Both the position numbers and the translations under genes were made by a program. Below, in pieces: positions 22,456 through 30,218 of a stretch of DNA of 37,007 nucleotides. Under the pieces are notes generated by a model, which saw nothing but the letters and a program-made list of their open reading frames with translations, was not told the origin of the DNA and made no database searches. The stretch's first letter is position 1. The number at the start of each line of letters is the position of its first letter. The DNA lies in NCBI GenBank assembly GCA_964607135.1, contig CAZSIV010000023.1, positions 1-37,007 on the forward strand, given 5' to 3'. Source of the DNA: Metaruminococcus_A sp964607135. Lineage in GTDB: Bacteria; Bacillota; Clostridia; Oscillospirales; Ruminococcaceae.

Positions 22456-23088
22456 TTAATCCGGCTTTCTTCCTAAATCCTTTGCTTTTCCGCCGTTTGC
22501 TTTGATCGCTTGACGCCATCCTATCTGTGCTGCCATTTTATATAAAAACCTGGGAAAAGCGACCGACACATATTTGTTTTCCTGTGTTTCACGCCGGAGA
22601 ATTTTGCCCGCCATCTCCCTGAGCGCCCGGTTGACCGGCGCTTTCGGGCCGTGCCCGTTCTTTATTTCCGGCATCTGGCCGAGTCCGCCTCCGCCGCCGA
22701 CGCCGATGCCGCCTCTCCACACGAACCCGGTCTTCGCGCACCAGTTCCGCAAAAGCGCCAGCGCGGATTCGGCCTGAATTCCTTCATAAAAACCACAGTT
22801 TATGATGCCGTAAATATGGATTTCGCGGTTCTGCCAACCGGCCTGTTCCAGCTGGACGAGGCAGGAAAGCAGATGCGCGGGGAGGCCGTCCACATAAAGA
22901 GGACAGGAGAAGACCCATGCATCCGCGCCTTCTAACTCCCCGAACCGCTCTTGTGAAATGGAGAAATCGTGCAGGCCGATTTCTATGATGTCCGCTTCCC
23001 CGGCAAAGCAGGGCTTCAAATCCGCCAAAAGAGAGCCGCTGGTGCTGCCGCCGGATTTCGGGCTTCCATTCATGAATGCAATCCTCAT
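22456..23088 (-). CDS. flavodoxin-fold NAD(P)H-dependent oxidoreductase-like protein
   Basis: 210 residues. The N-terminus MRIAFMNGSPKSGGSTSGSLL is the strand/phosphate-binding loop of FMN reductases. ADAWVFSCPLYVDGLPAHLLSCLVQLEQ (about 55-82) is the second FMN-contact region, and IYGIINCGFYEGIQAESALALL follows. From about 125 a glycine-rich loop (GGIGVGGGGGLGQM) and a basic C-terminus differ from standard WrbA/FMN-reductase proteins. It is translationally coupled (ATGA) to the upstream smaller flavodoxin-like gene; they may form a two-component FMN redox unit. Confidence 0.7.
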   Translation of the reverse strand: MRIAFMNGSPKSGGSTSGSLLADLKPCFAGEADIIEIGLHDFSISQERFGELEGADAWVFSCPLYVDGLPAHLLSCLVQLEQAGWQNREIHIYGIINCGFYEGIQAESALALLRNWCAKTGFVWRGGIGVGGGGGLGQMPEIKNGHGPKAPVNRALREMAGKILRRETQENKYVSVAFPRFLYKMAAQIGWRQAIKANGGKAKDLGRKPD

Positions 23089-23573
23089 AAAACAATCTGC
23101 TCCAATTCTTCCTTTGTCTCATAAAAGCGGACGTCTTTTACCACGCCGTCGTAGTTGTCCGCGTTTGCCGCAATGAGGTTCCGTGCCGTTTCTTTTTCGT
23201 CCTCCGTAATCGCTTCCCCGTAAAAATACGCCGACAGCGAAAGCGCGTTTTGATATCTCCGCTTATGATGCATCTTCCCCCTGCGCAGTACAAAATCCGG
23301 GTGGGCATAGGAAATCGCCCGGTCCTGTACCGTCTTCACAAAAGGGCTCACACTGCCATAGCAGCACCGGCTGACGAGGATCAGCTCGGTGCATCTGCCC
23401 ATGTCGATCCCTGTGCTTTCATAACCGTCGTGGATCACACACTGCCCCGGCGTTTTGACCCAGCATCCAAAGCAGCCGACGCAATGGTGAATTGCCCCCT
23501 GCGGTTTTATAACCTTATAGTCTCCTTCTACAGAGAGGTTAAAAGGATCCATATCGGTGATAATCAGCTTCAT
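23085..23573 (-). CDS. flavodoxin-like protein with CxxC loop
   Basis: 162 residues; AAAGGAA before ATG 23573. HCVGCFGCWVKTPGQC (about 30-45) followed by ELILVSRCCYGSVSPFVKTVQDR (about 64-86) is the pattern of multimeric flavodoxin/FMN-reductase relatives (CxxCxxCWxxxPGxC). A canonical GSPR phosphate loop is lacking at the N-terminus, so FMN may be bound jointly with the partner encoded downstream, whose ATG overlaps this stop. Confidence 0.65.
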   Translation of the reverse strand: MKLIITDMDPFNLSVEGDYKVIKPQGAIHHCVGCFGCWVKTPGQCVIHDGYESTGIDMGRCTELILVSRCCYGSVSPFVKTVQDRAISYAHPDFVLRRGKMHHKRRYQNALSLSAYFYGEAITEDEKETARNLIAANADNYDGVVKDVRFYETKEELEQIVL

Positions 23574-23627
23574 AACGATTCCTTTCGGTCGTGACGATTT
23601 TCTCCGCGGCTTTTCTTTGCCGTTTCA

Positions 23628-23656
23628 ATTTTATCATATTTACTCGGCTGATTCAA
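23628..23656 (-). promoter_or_regulatory. promoter of the flavodoxin pair
   Basis: Minus strand: TTGAAT (23656-23651), 17-base spacer, TAAAAT (23633-23628); leader about 50 bases. Confidence 0.6.
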
Positions 23657-24156
23657 GGCGTGCCGATGAAACGGCCGGCGCCGGTGGCCGGGCGGGGCAA
23701 AGACGCGCGCCCCGCCTTTCGGTACGCGATATGCAGGAGATGTTGGCAACCGCGTTTATGCCCGTGGGATGCCGCGTACAAAGTTAAACCCAACGCCTCT
23801 TGCAGAACGACAGCTTTAAACCGGTAAATCGTCGGCGTGCGAATCGACCCGCAGGGCATGTCATACTTATTCCGTTCCACGCGTCTCCCAGAATAGGAGC
23901 TCGACGGCCGGTAAAGCCCAAATGTGCAAATTGAGAGCGGCGGTGCTCCGTCCCGTATCCAGACACGGACATGGGGCAGCCTGACGCAGCGGCATCCTTC
24001 TTGACAGCGGACGGGATTTGCATTAAACTAGAAATATTAAAAAGCAGAAAAAAGCTTTTTCGGATGGCAATTTTTGTCGGAAGAGCATAGATTGGTCTGA
24101 GAGCCGGCTTTGCGGCGCGGCGGACGAATTTTGACAGGCCGTTAGGAGGAAACGCT
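23657..24156. other. 500-bp GC-rich gene-free region
   Basis: No gene could be supported. It contains a strong hairpin (GGCGGGG / CCCCGCC, 23695-23722), a minus-strand 75-codon frame (23880-23653, GTG after GGGAG) of unknown type that ends just at the flavodoxin promoter, and a rightward promoter at 24001-24029. A structured RNA is possible but no known riboswitch or RNA consensus was recognised. Confidence 0.35.
24001..24029 (+). promoter_or_regulatory. promoter of the asp23-fakA-recG block
   Basis: TTGACA, 17-base spacer, TAAACT; perfect -35, leader about 120 bases. A short AAAAAGC/GCTTTTT hairpin at 24038-24058 lies at the start of the leader. Confidence 0.55.
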
Positions 24157-24510
24157 ATGATAAGGATCGAAAACCATCTTGGAACCATTCATATTTCTCA
24201 TGAGTTTTTGGCAAACCTGGTCAGCGGCGCCGTTTCCGAGTGCTTCGGCGTTGCCGGGATGTCGGCGTCGAGCACGCCCCAGGGCCTTTTTAACCGGATG
24301 CTGCGGGCGACTCCCAAAAACCAAGGGGTGCGGATCCGGTACCAGAAATCCAAGCTGATGATCGAGCTGCACATCATCGTGACCTATGGGACGAATGTTG
24401 CGGCGATTGTAAAAAGCATCATGAATAAAGTCCAGTACACGGTTGAAGAGATCACCGGCTTCCCGGTGTCCCGCGTCAATGTCTTTGTCGACGGGATGAT
24501 AACACAATAA
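24157..24510 (+). CDS. Asp23/Gls24 family protein (YloU-like)
   Basis: 117 residues; TAGGAGG before ATG 24157. Opens with the Asp23 pattern (MIRIENHLGTIHISHEFLANLVSGAVSECFGVAGM), then a central beta region (KLMIELHIIVTYGTNVAAIVKSIMNKVQYTVEEITGFPVSRVNVFVDGM), the diagnostic 'GxNixevvxxvqxxVkxxvexmTGlxVxxVnvxVxgv' shape. Homologues sit at the membrane or link to envelope stress and lipid metabolism. In many Firmicutes the gene directly precedes the DhaL-domain kinase gene, as here, so they likely share a transcript. Confidence 0.88.
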   Translation: MIRIENHLGTIHISHEFLANLVSGAVSECFGVAGMSASSTPQGLFNRMLRATPKNQGVRIRYQKSKLMIELHIIVTYGTNVAAIVKSIMNKVQYTVEEITGFPVSRVNVFVDGMITQ

Positions 24511-24562
24511 AAGGGCAGCATCTGTTTGAAACAGAAAACCGCAGAAAGGGATGCAATCATAA

Positions 24563-26209
24563 ATGATAAAAGGGTTTCAGTTGCGTGACGCCATAATTTC
24601 CGGTGCAAACCACATTACAAATCATAAACAGGGCGTCGATGAGCTGAATGTTTTTCCGGTTCCGGACGGCGACACCGGCACCAATATGTCGATGACGGTC
24701 AACGCGGCTGTACAGGAATTGTCGCGTTTAAAAGACGATGTGACAGTTTCAAAGGTCGCCGACGTCGCCGCCGGTTCCCTTCTGCGGGGCGCCAGAGGGA
24801 ATTCAGGGGTGATTACCTCCCTGCTGTTCCGGGGCTTTGCCGCCGGGATGAAAGGAAAAACGGAGGCGGACGGCGCAGACATTGCCCTTGCGCTGGACGC
24901 GGGCGTGAAAGCCGCCTATAAGGCGGTGATGAAGCCCACCGAGGGGACGATCCTCACCGTTTCCAGGATGGCCGCTGAAAAGGCGGGGCAGGTTTCAAAG
25001 TCCACAAAGGAGCCCGCCGCGGTCTTCGAGGCGATTTTGGAGGAAGCGAAAGCCGCGCTGGAACAGACGCCGGAGCTTCTGCCCGTTTTGAAAAAAGCCG
25101 GGGTAGTCGACGCCGGCGGGCAGGGATTCGTCTATATTTTAGAGGGGATGCTCAGCGTGATCCGCGACGGGGTCATGATTGAAAAGGAAGACGGTTCGGA
25201 CGACTCCAAGCCCGTGCAGCCGGTCAGCGCCGCTGCCGCTTACGACGGGGAGATCACCTTCACCTACTGCACCGAATATATCGTCGGGAAGGATGCAGCT
25301 TGTCCCGATCCGCTCAAGCTCCGCGCCTATCTCGAAACGATCGGCGACTGCGTTGTCGTGGTCGACGACGACGATATTATCAAGGTCCATGTCCACAGCA
25401 ACGACCCCGGGCTTGCGATTCAGGCCGGGATCAAGTTCGGGATGCTGACCAACATCAAAATTGAAAATATGCGGGAGCAGCACGAACACAAAGCTTATGA
25501 TGCAAAGCAGGCCGGGCGTTCCGCGCGGTATCAGCCGGTCGATGAGGAAATCGAGTTCGGCTTTGTCGCAGTGGCTGCGGGGGAAGGGCTCCACGCTTTG
25601 TTCACCGACCTCGGGGTCAACCAGGTTGTCACCGGCGGGCAGACCATGAATCCGAGCACCGAGGATATTCTGGAGGCGATCCACGCAACTCCGGCGAAGA
25701 CGGTGTTCGTCCTGCCGAACAACAAAAATATCATCATGGCGGCGGAACAGGCAATTCCTCTCGCCGACCGGAAGGTCTGCGTCCTCCAGACCCGCACCAT
25801 CCCGCAGGGGCTTTCCGCGATGCTCGCCTTTGATCCCTCGGCGGACGTCAAGGAGAACCAGGTCAATATGACCAAGGCGATCGACCACGTCTCCTCCGGG
25901 CAGATCACCTTTGCCGCCCGGGATTCCGAATATGATGGGCACAGCATAAAGGCGGGGGAAATTCTGGGGCTGGACAACGGGAAGCTTTCCTTTACCGAAA
26001 AGGATGTCCAAAAGGCCCTCCTCAAGCTGACCAAGCGGATGTTAAAAGGGGACAGCAGCTTCGTCACGGTGATCTACGGGAGCAGCGTCTCCGATTTCCA
26101 GGCGGAGGAAGCGCTCAAGGCGCTGGAAGACCGGTTCGGGAACCATGTCCAGGTCAATATGGTAAACGGGGGCCAGCCGGTTTACTATTATATCGTTTCG
26201 GTGGAGTAA
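24563..26209 (+). CDS. DAK2/DhaL-domain fatty-acid kinase-like protein (YloV/FakA)
   Basis: 548 residues, the usual length. The N-terminal DhaL domain (about 1-200) has DGDTGTNM (35-42), which binds two Mg-ATP, and GARGNSGVITSLLFRG (about 76-91). A middle domain (about 225-310) has FTYCTEYIV and the HVHSNDPG segment (about 275-282), and the C-terminal EDD-like/DegV-like domain runs to 548. FakA phosphorylates exogenous fatty acids held by a FakB carrier; no fakB is nearby. The ribosome site is GAAAGGGA upstream of ATG 24563. The position after asp23 and before recG matches B. subtilis yloU-yloV order without the serine dehydratase genes. Confidence 0.88.
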   Translation: MIKGFQLRDAIISGANHITNHKQGVDELNVFPVPDGDTGTNMSMTVNAAVQELSRLKDDVTVSKVADVAAGSLLRGARGNSGVITSLLFRGFAAGMKGKTEADGADIALALDAGVKAAYKAVMKPTEGTILTVSRMAAEKAGQVSKSTKEPAAVFEAILEEAKAALEQTPELLPVLKKAGVVDAGGQGFVYILEGMLSVIRDGVMIEKEDGSDDSKPVQPVSAAAAYDGEITFTYCTEYIVGKDAACPDPLKLRAYLETIGDCVVVVDDDDIIKVHVHSNDPGLAIQAGIKFGMLTNIKIENMREQHEHKAYDAKQAGRSARYQPVDEEIEFGFVAVAAGEGLHALFTDLGVNQVVTGGQTMNPSTEDILEAIHATPAKTVFVLPNNKNIIMAAEQAIPLADRKVCVLQTRTIPQGLSAMLAFDPSADVKENQVNMTKAIDHVSSGQITFAARDSEYDGHSIKAGEILGLDNGKLSFTEKDVQKALLKLTKRMLKGDSSFVTVIYGSSVSDFQAEEALKALEDRFGNHVQVNMVNGGQPVYYYIVSVE

Positions 26210-26227
26210 TCCGGTTTGCGGTAAGCA

Positions 26228-26260
26228 GGGCGGGGGCGGTTTGCCTCCGCCGTTTCTTGT
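26228..26260 (+). terminator. weak GC hairpin after the fakA-like gene
   Basis: GGCGGGGG / CCTCCGCC arms (one G-T pair) followed by GTTTCTTGT; may partly terminate before recG. Confidence 0.4.
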
Positions 26261-26383
26261 ATAAAAGGATCGCGTGCGAGAGCGTCGCCTTTCCCTGGTG
26301 AAGGCGGACGAAAAATAAACCGAAGGGAGCGGGACCGGGGTGGAGCAGCCGTTGTTTGCAGCGGTTTGACGGAGCTGTCCCCT

Positions 26384-28444
26384 ATGGCGATTGGGATGGA
26401 ACAGGATTTGCTGAAACGGGAGATTCGATTTTTGAAGGGCGTCGGGGAAAAGCGGGCGGAATGCTACGCCCGCCTCGGGATTACCGACGTCTATTCCCTG
26501 CTGCGCCATTATCCGAGGGATTATATCGATTACAGCGCGCCTGCCGCAATCATAGACGCCGTTCCGGGGGAGACCTGGGTGATCAAAGCCCGGGTCTTCA
26601 AAAAAGGGCGGGAACAGCGGATCCGCAAGGGCTTGTCCCTGTTTAAAATCTTTGTGACCGACGACACGGCCGATCTGACGGTCACGATCTTTAACGCCCG
26701 GTTTGCGGCCGAGGCGTTGAAAGAGGGGGAAAGCTACTTTTTTTACGGCAAGGTCACAGGGAATCTCCTGCGGCGGGAGATGAATTCCCCGCAGATCCTC
26801 CGGGTGGTTCCCGGCGCGGCAATGCAGCCGGTCTATCCGCTAACCGAGGGGCTGACCAACAAGATGATCTGCACCAATATGGAACAGGCGCTCTTTCTTT
26901 TAGAGGGCTGGAGGGGGGAGCCCCTGCCGTTGGAAATCCGGAAGCGGTACCGGCTCTGCGGCCTGACGGAGGCGTTTCACAACATCCATTTTCCCCCTTC
27001 TCACGCCGCACAGGAGGAGGCAAAGCGCCGGCTCGCTTTTGAGGAATTCCTGACCCTCCAGCTCGGGATGTCCCAGTTAAAGCGCCGCGGTCGGCGGGAA
27101 ACCTCGGTTTTGATTCCGACACCCGATTTTTCCCCGTTTTTCTCATCCTTGCCCTTTGCGCTGACGGGGGCGCAGAAGCGCTGCATTGCTGAGGGACTGG
27201 AAGACTTTAAAAGCGGTTTTCCGATGAACCGCCTGCTCCAGGGCGACGTCGGCTCCGGGAAAACAATGGTCGCCGCCGCCTTGGTCTACGCCGCCTGGCG
27301 AACGGGATACCAGTCGGTGCTGATGGCGCCGACCGAGCTCTTGGCAAAACAGCATGCCGAAACCCTTTCCGCGCTCCTCGGCCCGCTCGGCTGCAAGACG
27401 GTTTTGCTGACCGGATCGATGACAGCCAAACAAAAGGCGGAGGCGCGGGAAGCGCTGGCGGACGGGAGTGTTCCGCTTGCAGTGGGAACCCATGCGCTGC
27501 TCCAGGAGAGCACGGCGTTCCGGAACCTGGGCTTTGTGGTGACGGATGAGCAGCATCGCTTTGGAGTGGCCCAGCGTGCGAAGCTCGTCCGAAAGGGGGA
27601 GCACCCCCACGTCCTGGTCATGTCCGCTACGCCGATCCCGCGGACACTTGCGCTGATGATCTACGGGGATCTCGATATCTCGGTGCTGGATGAGCTCCCT
27701 AAGGGGCGCAAGCCGGTGGAGACCTATCGCATCGGCGAATCCAAGCGGGAACGGGCTTACCGGTTTATCGCAAAACAGCTCGACGCCGGCCGCCAGGCTT
27801 TTTTGATCTGCCCGCTGATCGAGGAAAACGAAGAGCTGCGGCTTTCATCGGTGGAGGAATATCGGAAAAAGGTCGAGCGGGACTACCTGCCCGGGTATGC
27901 GGTCGGCGTCCTCCACGGCAGACAAAAGCCCGCCGAGAAGCAGAAGGTCATGGAGGACTTCGCTTCCGGCAGGCTTCAGGCGCTGATTGCCACCACGGTG
28001 GTCGAGGTCGGCATCGATGTGCCGAACGCGAGCGTGATGTTGATTGAAAATGCAGAGCGGTTCGGGCTGTCCCAGCTCCACCAGCTTCGAGGCCGGGTTG
28101 GGCGCGGAGCGGAACAGTCCTTCTGCATCCTGGTTTCCAGCCACCGCGGGGAGGAAAACCGCAGGCGGCTGGAGGTGATGTGCCGCACGTCGGACGGCTT
28201 TGTCATCGCGGAGGAGGATTTGAAGCTCCGCGGGCCGGGGGACTTCTTCGGGGAGCGGCAGCACGGCCTCCCACGGCTGAAAATCGCCGATCTGGTGCAG
28301 GACACCCGGCTTTTGACGCAGGCGCGCGGGCTCGCGGAGGAGCTGCTCTCGCAGGATCCGCAGCTGTCGGCGCCGGAACACCGCGGGCTCAGGCAGCTGG
28401 TGCGGGAGCTGTTCCGGCAGGCCCCGGAGGACAGTTCCTGTTAG
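26384..28444 (+). CDS. recG: ATP-dependent DNA helicase RecG
   Basis: 686 residues. ATG 26384 has GGAG 8 bases upstream; a TTG at 26366 is in frame but unsupported. The wedge/OB domain occupies about 1-250 (FLKGVGEKRAECYARLGI near the N-terminus, then YPRDY). Helicase motifs: QGDVGSGKT (Walker A, about 285-293), DEQHRFGV (motif II, about 388-395), SATPIPRT (motif III), GVLHGRQKPAEK, ATTVVEVGIDVPNA (motif V) and QLHQLRGRVGRG (motif VI), ending with the RecG-specific C-terminal extension. RecG remodels stalled replication forks and Holliday junctions. The stop interleaves with the stop of ypeB on the other strand. Confidence 0.96.
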   Translation: MAIGMEQDLLKREIRFLKGVGEKRAECYARLGITDVYSLLRHYPRDYIDYSAPAAIIDAVPGETWVIKARVFKKGREQRIRKGLSLFKIFVTDDTADLTVTIFNARFAAEALKEGESYFFYGKVTGNLLRREMNSPQILRVVPGAAMQPVYPLTEGLTNKMICTNMEQALFLLEGWRGEPLPLEIRKRYRLCGLTEAFHNIHFPPSHAAQEEAKRRLAFEEFLTLQLGMSQLKRRGRRETSVLIPTPDFSPFFSSLPFALTGAQKRCIAEGLEDFKSGFPMNRLLQGDVGSGKTMVAAALVYAAWRTGYQSVLMAPTELLAKQHAETLSALLGPLGCKTVLLTGSMTAKQKAEAREALADGSVPLAVGTHALLQESTAFRNLGFVVTDEQHRFGVAQRAKLVRKGEHPHVLVMSATPIPRTLALMIYGDLDISVLDELPKGRKPVETYRIGESKRERAYRFIAKQLDAGRQAFLICPLIEENEELRLSSVEEYRKKVERDYLPGYAVGVLHGRQKPAEKQKVMEDFASGRLQALIATTVVEVGIDVPNASVMLIENAERFGLSQLHQLRGRVGRGAEQSFCILVSSHRGEENRRRLEVMCRTSDGFVIAEEDLKLRGPGDFFGERQHGLPRLKIADLVQDTRLLTQARGLAEELLSQDPQLSAPEHRGLRQLVRELFRQAPEDSSC

Positions 28445-29796
28445 ACGGTCAGCGTCCCGTTTTCGCCGATGAGCAGGATGAGGATCTGTTCTTCGGCCCC
28501 GGTCTCCGCGTTGAGGTAAACCAGGATGTCCTCGCCGCTTTGCCCTTTACAGGAAAATTCGTAACAGAACACTTCATCGAGCCCCTGTGTCGGGATGACA
28601 GCAAGTTTGCACCCTTCGGCTGTCAGCAGGGAGCTCAATTTTTTTGCGGCCACTTCCTGTGTGATCTTCGGCGCCTGTGCGGCGCGTTCCTGGTGGTTGG
28701 AGAGGTATCCCCTCTGGTGGAAGCTGACGACTTCGCCGTTGTCTAACGCGACCGCCACTTTGATCAAATCGGGGTAGTAGGTGATGTTGTCTTTTTGGTA
28801 GGCGAAGTTGACAGTCATAATATGATCCGAAATTTCGTAATAGCTCGTTTCAACGGAGGAGATGCCCTGCCCTTTCAGGTATTCCTTCGCCTTTTCGACT
28901 CCATCCTCAGCGGACAGCTTTTCTTCCTCCACTGTGCGGAAAGCGGTGAAATAGGCGACGAACCCACCCGACTTCGTCACGGCGATGTCGGCGGTTCCGT
29001 TTGCGTTCGTGAAGCAGTAGGAGGGCATCTTTCCCTCTTCATCCCCTGCGTCCTTCAGCTCGCTTTCCGGCAGGCCGGATGCCTTTGCCGCTGCTGTCCG
29101 CGCCTGTTCCTGGCTGACTTCGTTCTGCCCTTTGAGCATCAGCGGTTCTTTTTGAAGGATGTGGTCGGAAAAGGGGCCGTCGTAAATCAGGGAGGGGAAT
29201 TCGCCCAGGGACTCTTCAAAGTCCTTGAAGCCGTCCCCGAAATTGATAAAGTTCTGCTCCCCGTTGTACTGGGACATTTCCGTTGTGACGTTGTCGTAGT
29301 TGAGCTGCCCCTGGCGGACGATTTCCTGTAAAACGTAGATGCTCCCCAGAAGGTCGGTGGAGTATTGCTTCATCGTCTGAAGGGTCTGGGCGTCCTCTTC
29401 GCTCATCTTTTCCCCCCGTGAAACCTTTTTGGAAAGGCTCACGGCAAAATCCCCGACCTGCGAGATGAACTTGTAGGTGTTTCCAAGCTCGAAGTAGTCG
29501 ATCGGAAGGGCGGCAAGGCTGTTTTTGGCAAAGCCCGCATCCCGCCAGAGAAGGGAGGAAAGGGTGGAGAGCATCTCGGGAGAGGCGCAGTAAGCGCCTT
29601 TTGTCAAGGTGCTGTCGATGCTGCTGAGATAGGTGTATAAATCTTCGACCGATTGCAGGTAGGTGTGTTCCCGCATCCGTCTGTGAGACTGGTTTTCGGA
29701 ATAGTTCAAGCCGAACAGGATCGCCAGCACGGCGACCAGCGCGGTGATAAAGGTGATAATCCTCACCAGCGCTCGTTTGGAACAGTGCAGATTCAT
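28441..29796 (-). CDS. ypeB: germination protein YpeB
   Basis: 451 residues from ATG 29796; a GTG at 29832 would add 12 residues but GGCGG fits the ATG better. Residues 8-31 are an N-terminal signal/membrane anchor. The YpeB N-domain follows (about 33-220, with REHTYLQSVEDLYTYLSSIDSTL and YDNVTTEMSQ). Then come the PepSY-like repeats: QEQARTAAAKASGL (about 230), KSGGFVAYF, and EVAAKKLSSLL near 390, ending in a beta domain. YpeB is made in the forespore and stabilises the cortex-lytic enzyme SleB. Here sleB is not adjacent: upstream is the divergent cysteine desulfurase. This marks the host as a spore-former. Confidence 0.9.
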   Translation of the reverse strand: MNLHCSKRALVRIITFITALVAVLAILFGLNYSENQSHRRMREHTYLQSVEDLYTYLSSIDSTLTKGAYCASPEMLSTLSSLLWRDAGFAKNSLAALPIDYFELGNTYKFISQVGDFAVSLSKKVSRGEKMSEEDAQTLQTMKQYSTDLLGSIYVLQEIVRQGQLNYDNVTTEMSQYNGEQNFINFGDGFKDFEESLGEFPSLIYDGPFSDHILQKEPLMLKGQNEVSQEQARTAAAKASGLPESELKDAGDEEGKMPSYCFTNANGTADIAVTKSGGFVAYFTAFRTVEEEKLSAEDGVEKAKEYLKGQGISSVETSYYEISDHIMTVNFAYQKDNITYYPDLIKVAVALDNGEVVSFHQRGYLSNHQERAAQAPKITQEVAAKKLSSLLTAEGCKLAVIPTQGLDEVFCYEFSCKGQSGEDILVYLNAETGAEEQILILLIGENGTLTV

Positions 29797-30218
29797 AAAT
29801 AAAATTCCGCCTTTCGGGTATGATGATTTCACAGGTTTCCGTTACCCTTGATTGAGGGACGCAATCCGCGCCCCGGAGTTTCAGAAAAGGCGAGCGGGCC
29901 GGACAGGACAATACGCGTTCTTATGTTTAAGGAACTTTTGACTGATTGTTCTGCGGCCAGACCGTCAATTCACGCGCAAAGGCTTTCCATTTTTTGAGTT
30001 TCAGACCTGTGAGGCGCGTCATATGAAAAACTAATGTGCCGTGCAGGGAATAGGCGCTGTTTCCGGCCTGTCGATAAGAGCTCCCTGCTCCGGTTTGAAA
30101 AATCGTATCCGCCTTTGTCAATCAAGGGTATTTTTTCCGAAAAAAGTTTATTTATCCGGACTATGGCAAAACTGGATTTTGTCCGGAAAATGTAGTATAC
30201 TGTTGGGAGATGAAACGC
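29797..30218. other. divergent intergenic region ypeB / cysteine desulfurase
   Basis: 422 bases with no gene. It contains two inverted copies of a short string (29843-29868 minus, 30105-30130 plus; shared TCAATCAAGGGTA) and the inverted repeat at 30155-30187. A TATACT at 30196-30201 resembles a -10 but would start transcription only about 10 bases before the ATG. Confidence 0.4.
30155..30187 (+). promoter_or_regulatory. inverted repeat upstream of the cysteine desulfurase
   Basis: TCCGGAC at 30155-30161 and GTCCGGA at 30181-30187, 19 bases apart, 32 bases before the start codon. Possible operator for an Rrf2-type or other dimeric regulator; no regulator gene is nearby. Confidence 0.3.

Noticed and set aside
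23653..23880. 75-codon minus-strand frame with a GTG and GGGAG upstream
   Set aside because: Composition is Arg/Ala/Pro/Gly-rich as expected from GC-rich non-coding DNA, it covers the flavodoxin -35 and no family is recognised; kept only as part of the unexplained region.
25139..26011. 290-codon minus-strand frame inside the fakA-like gene
   Set aside because: Long only because of GC-rich codon bias on the opposite strand; the plus-strand protein has full DhaL/FakA motifs.
30196..30201. TATACT considered as the -10 of the desulfurase promoter
   Set aside because: Transcription would begin about 10 bases before the start codon, cutting off the ribosome site, and no -35 is at the right distance.
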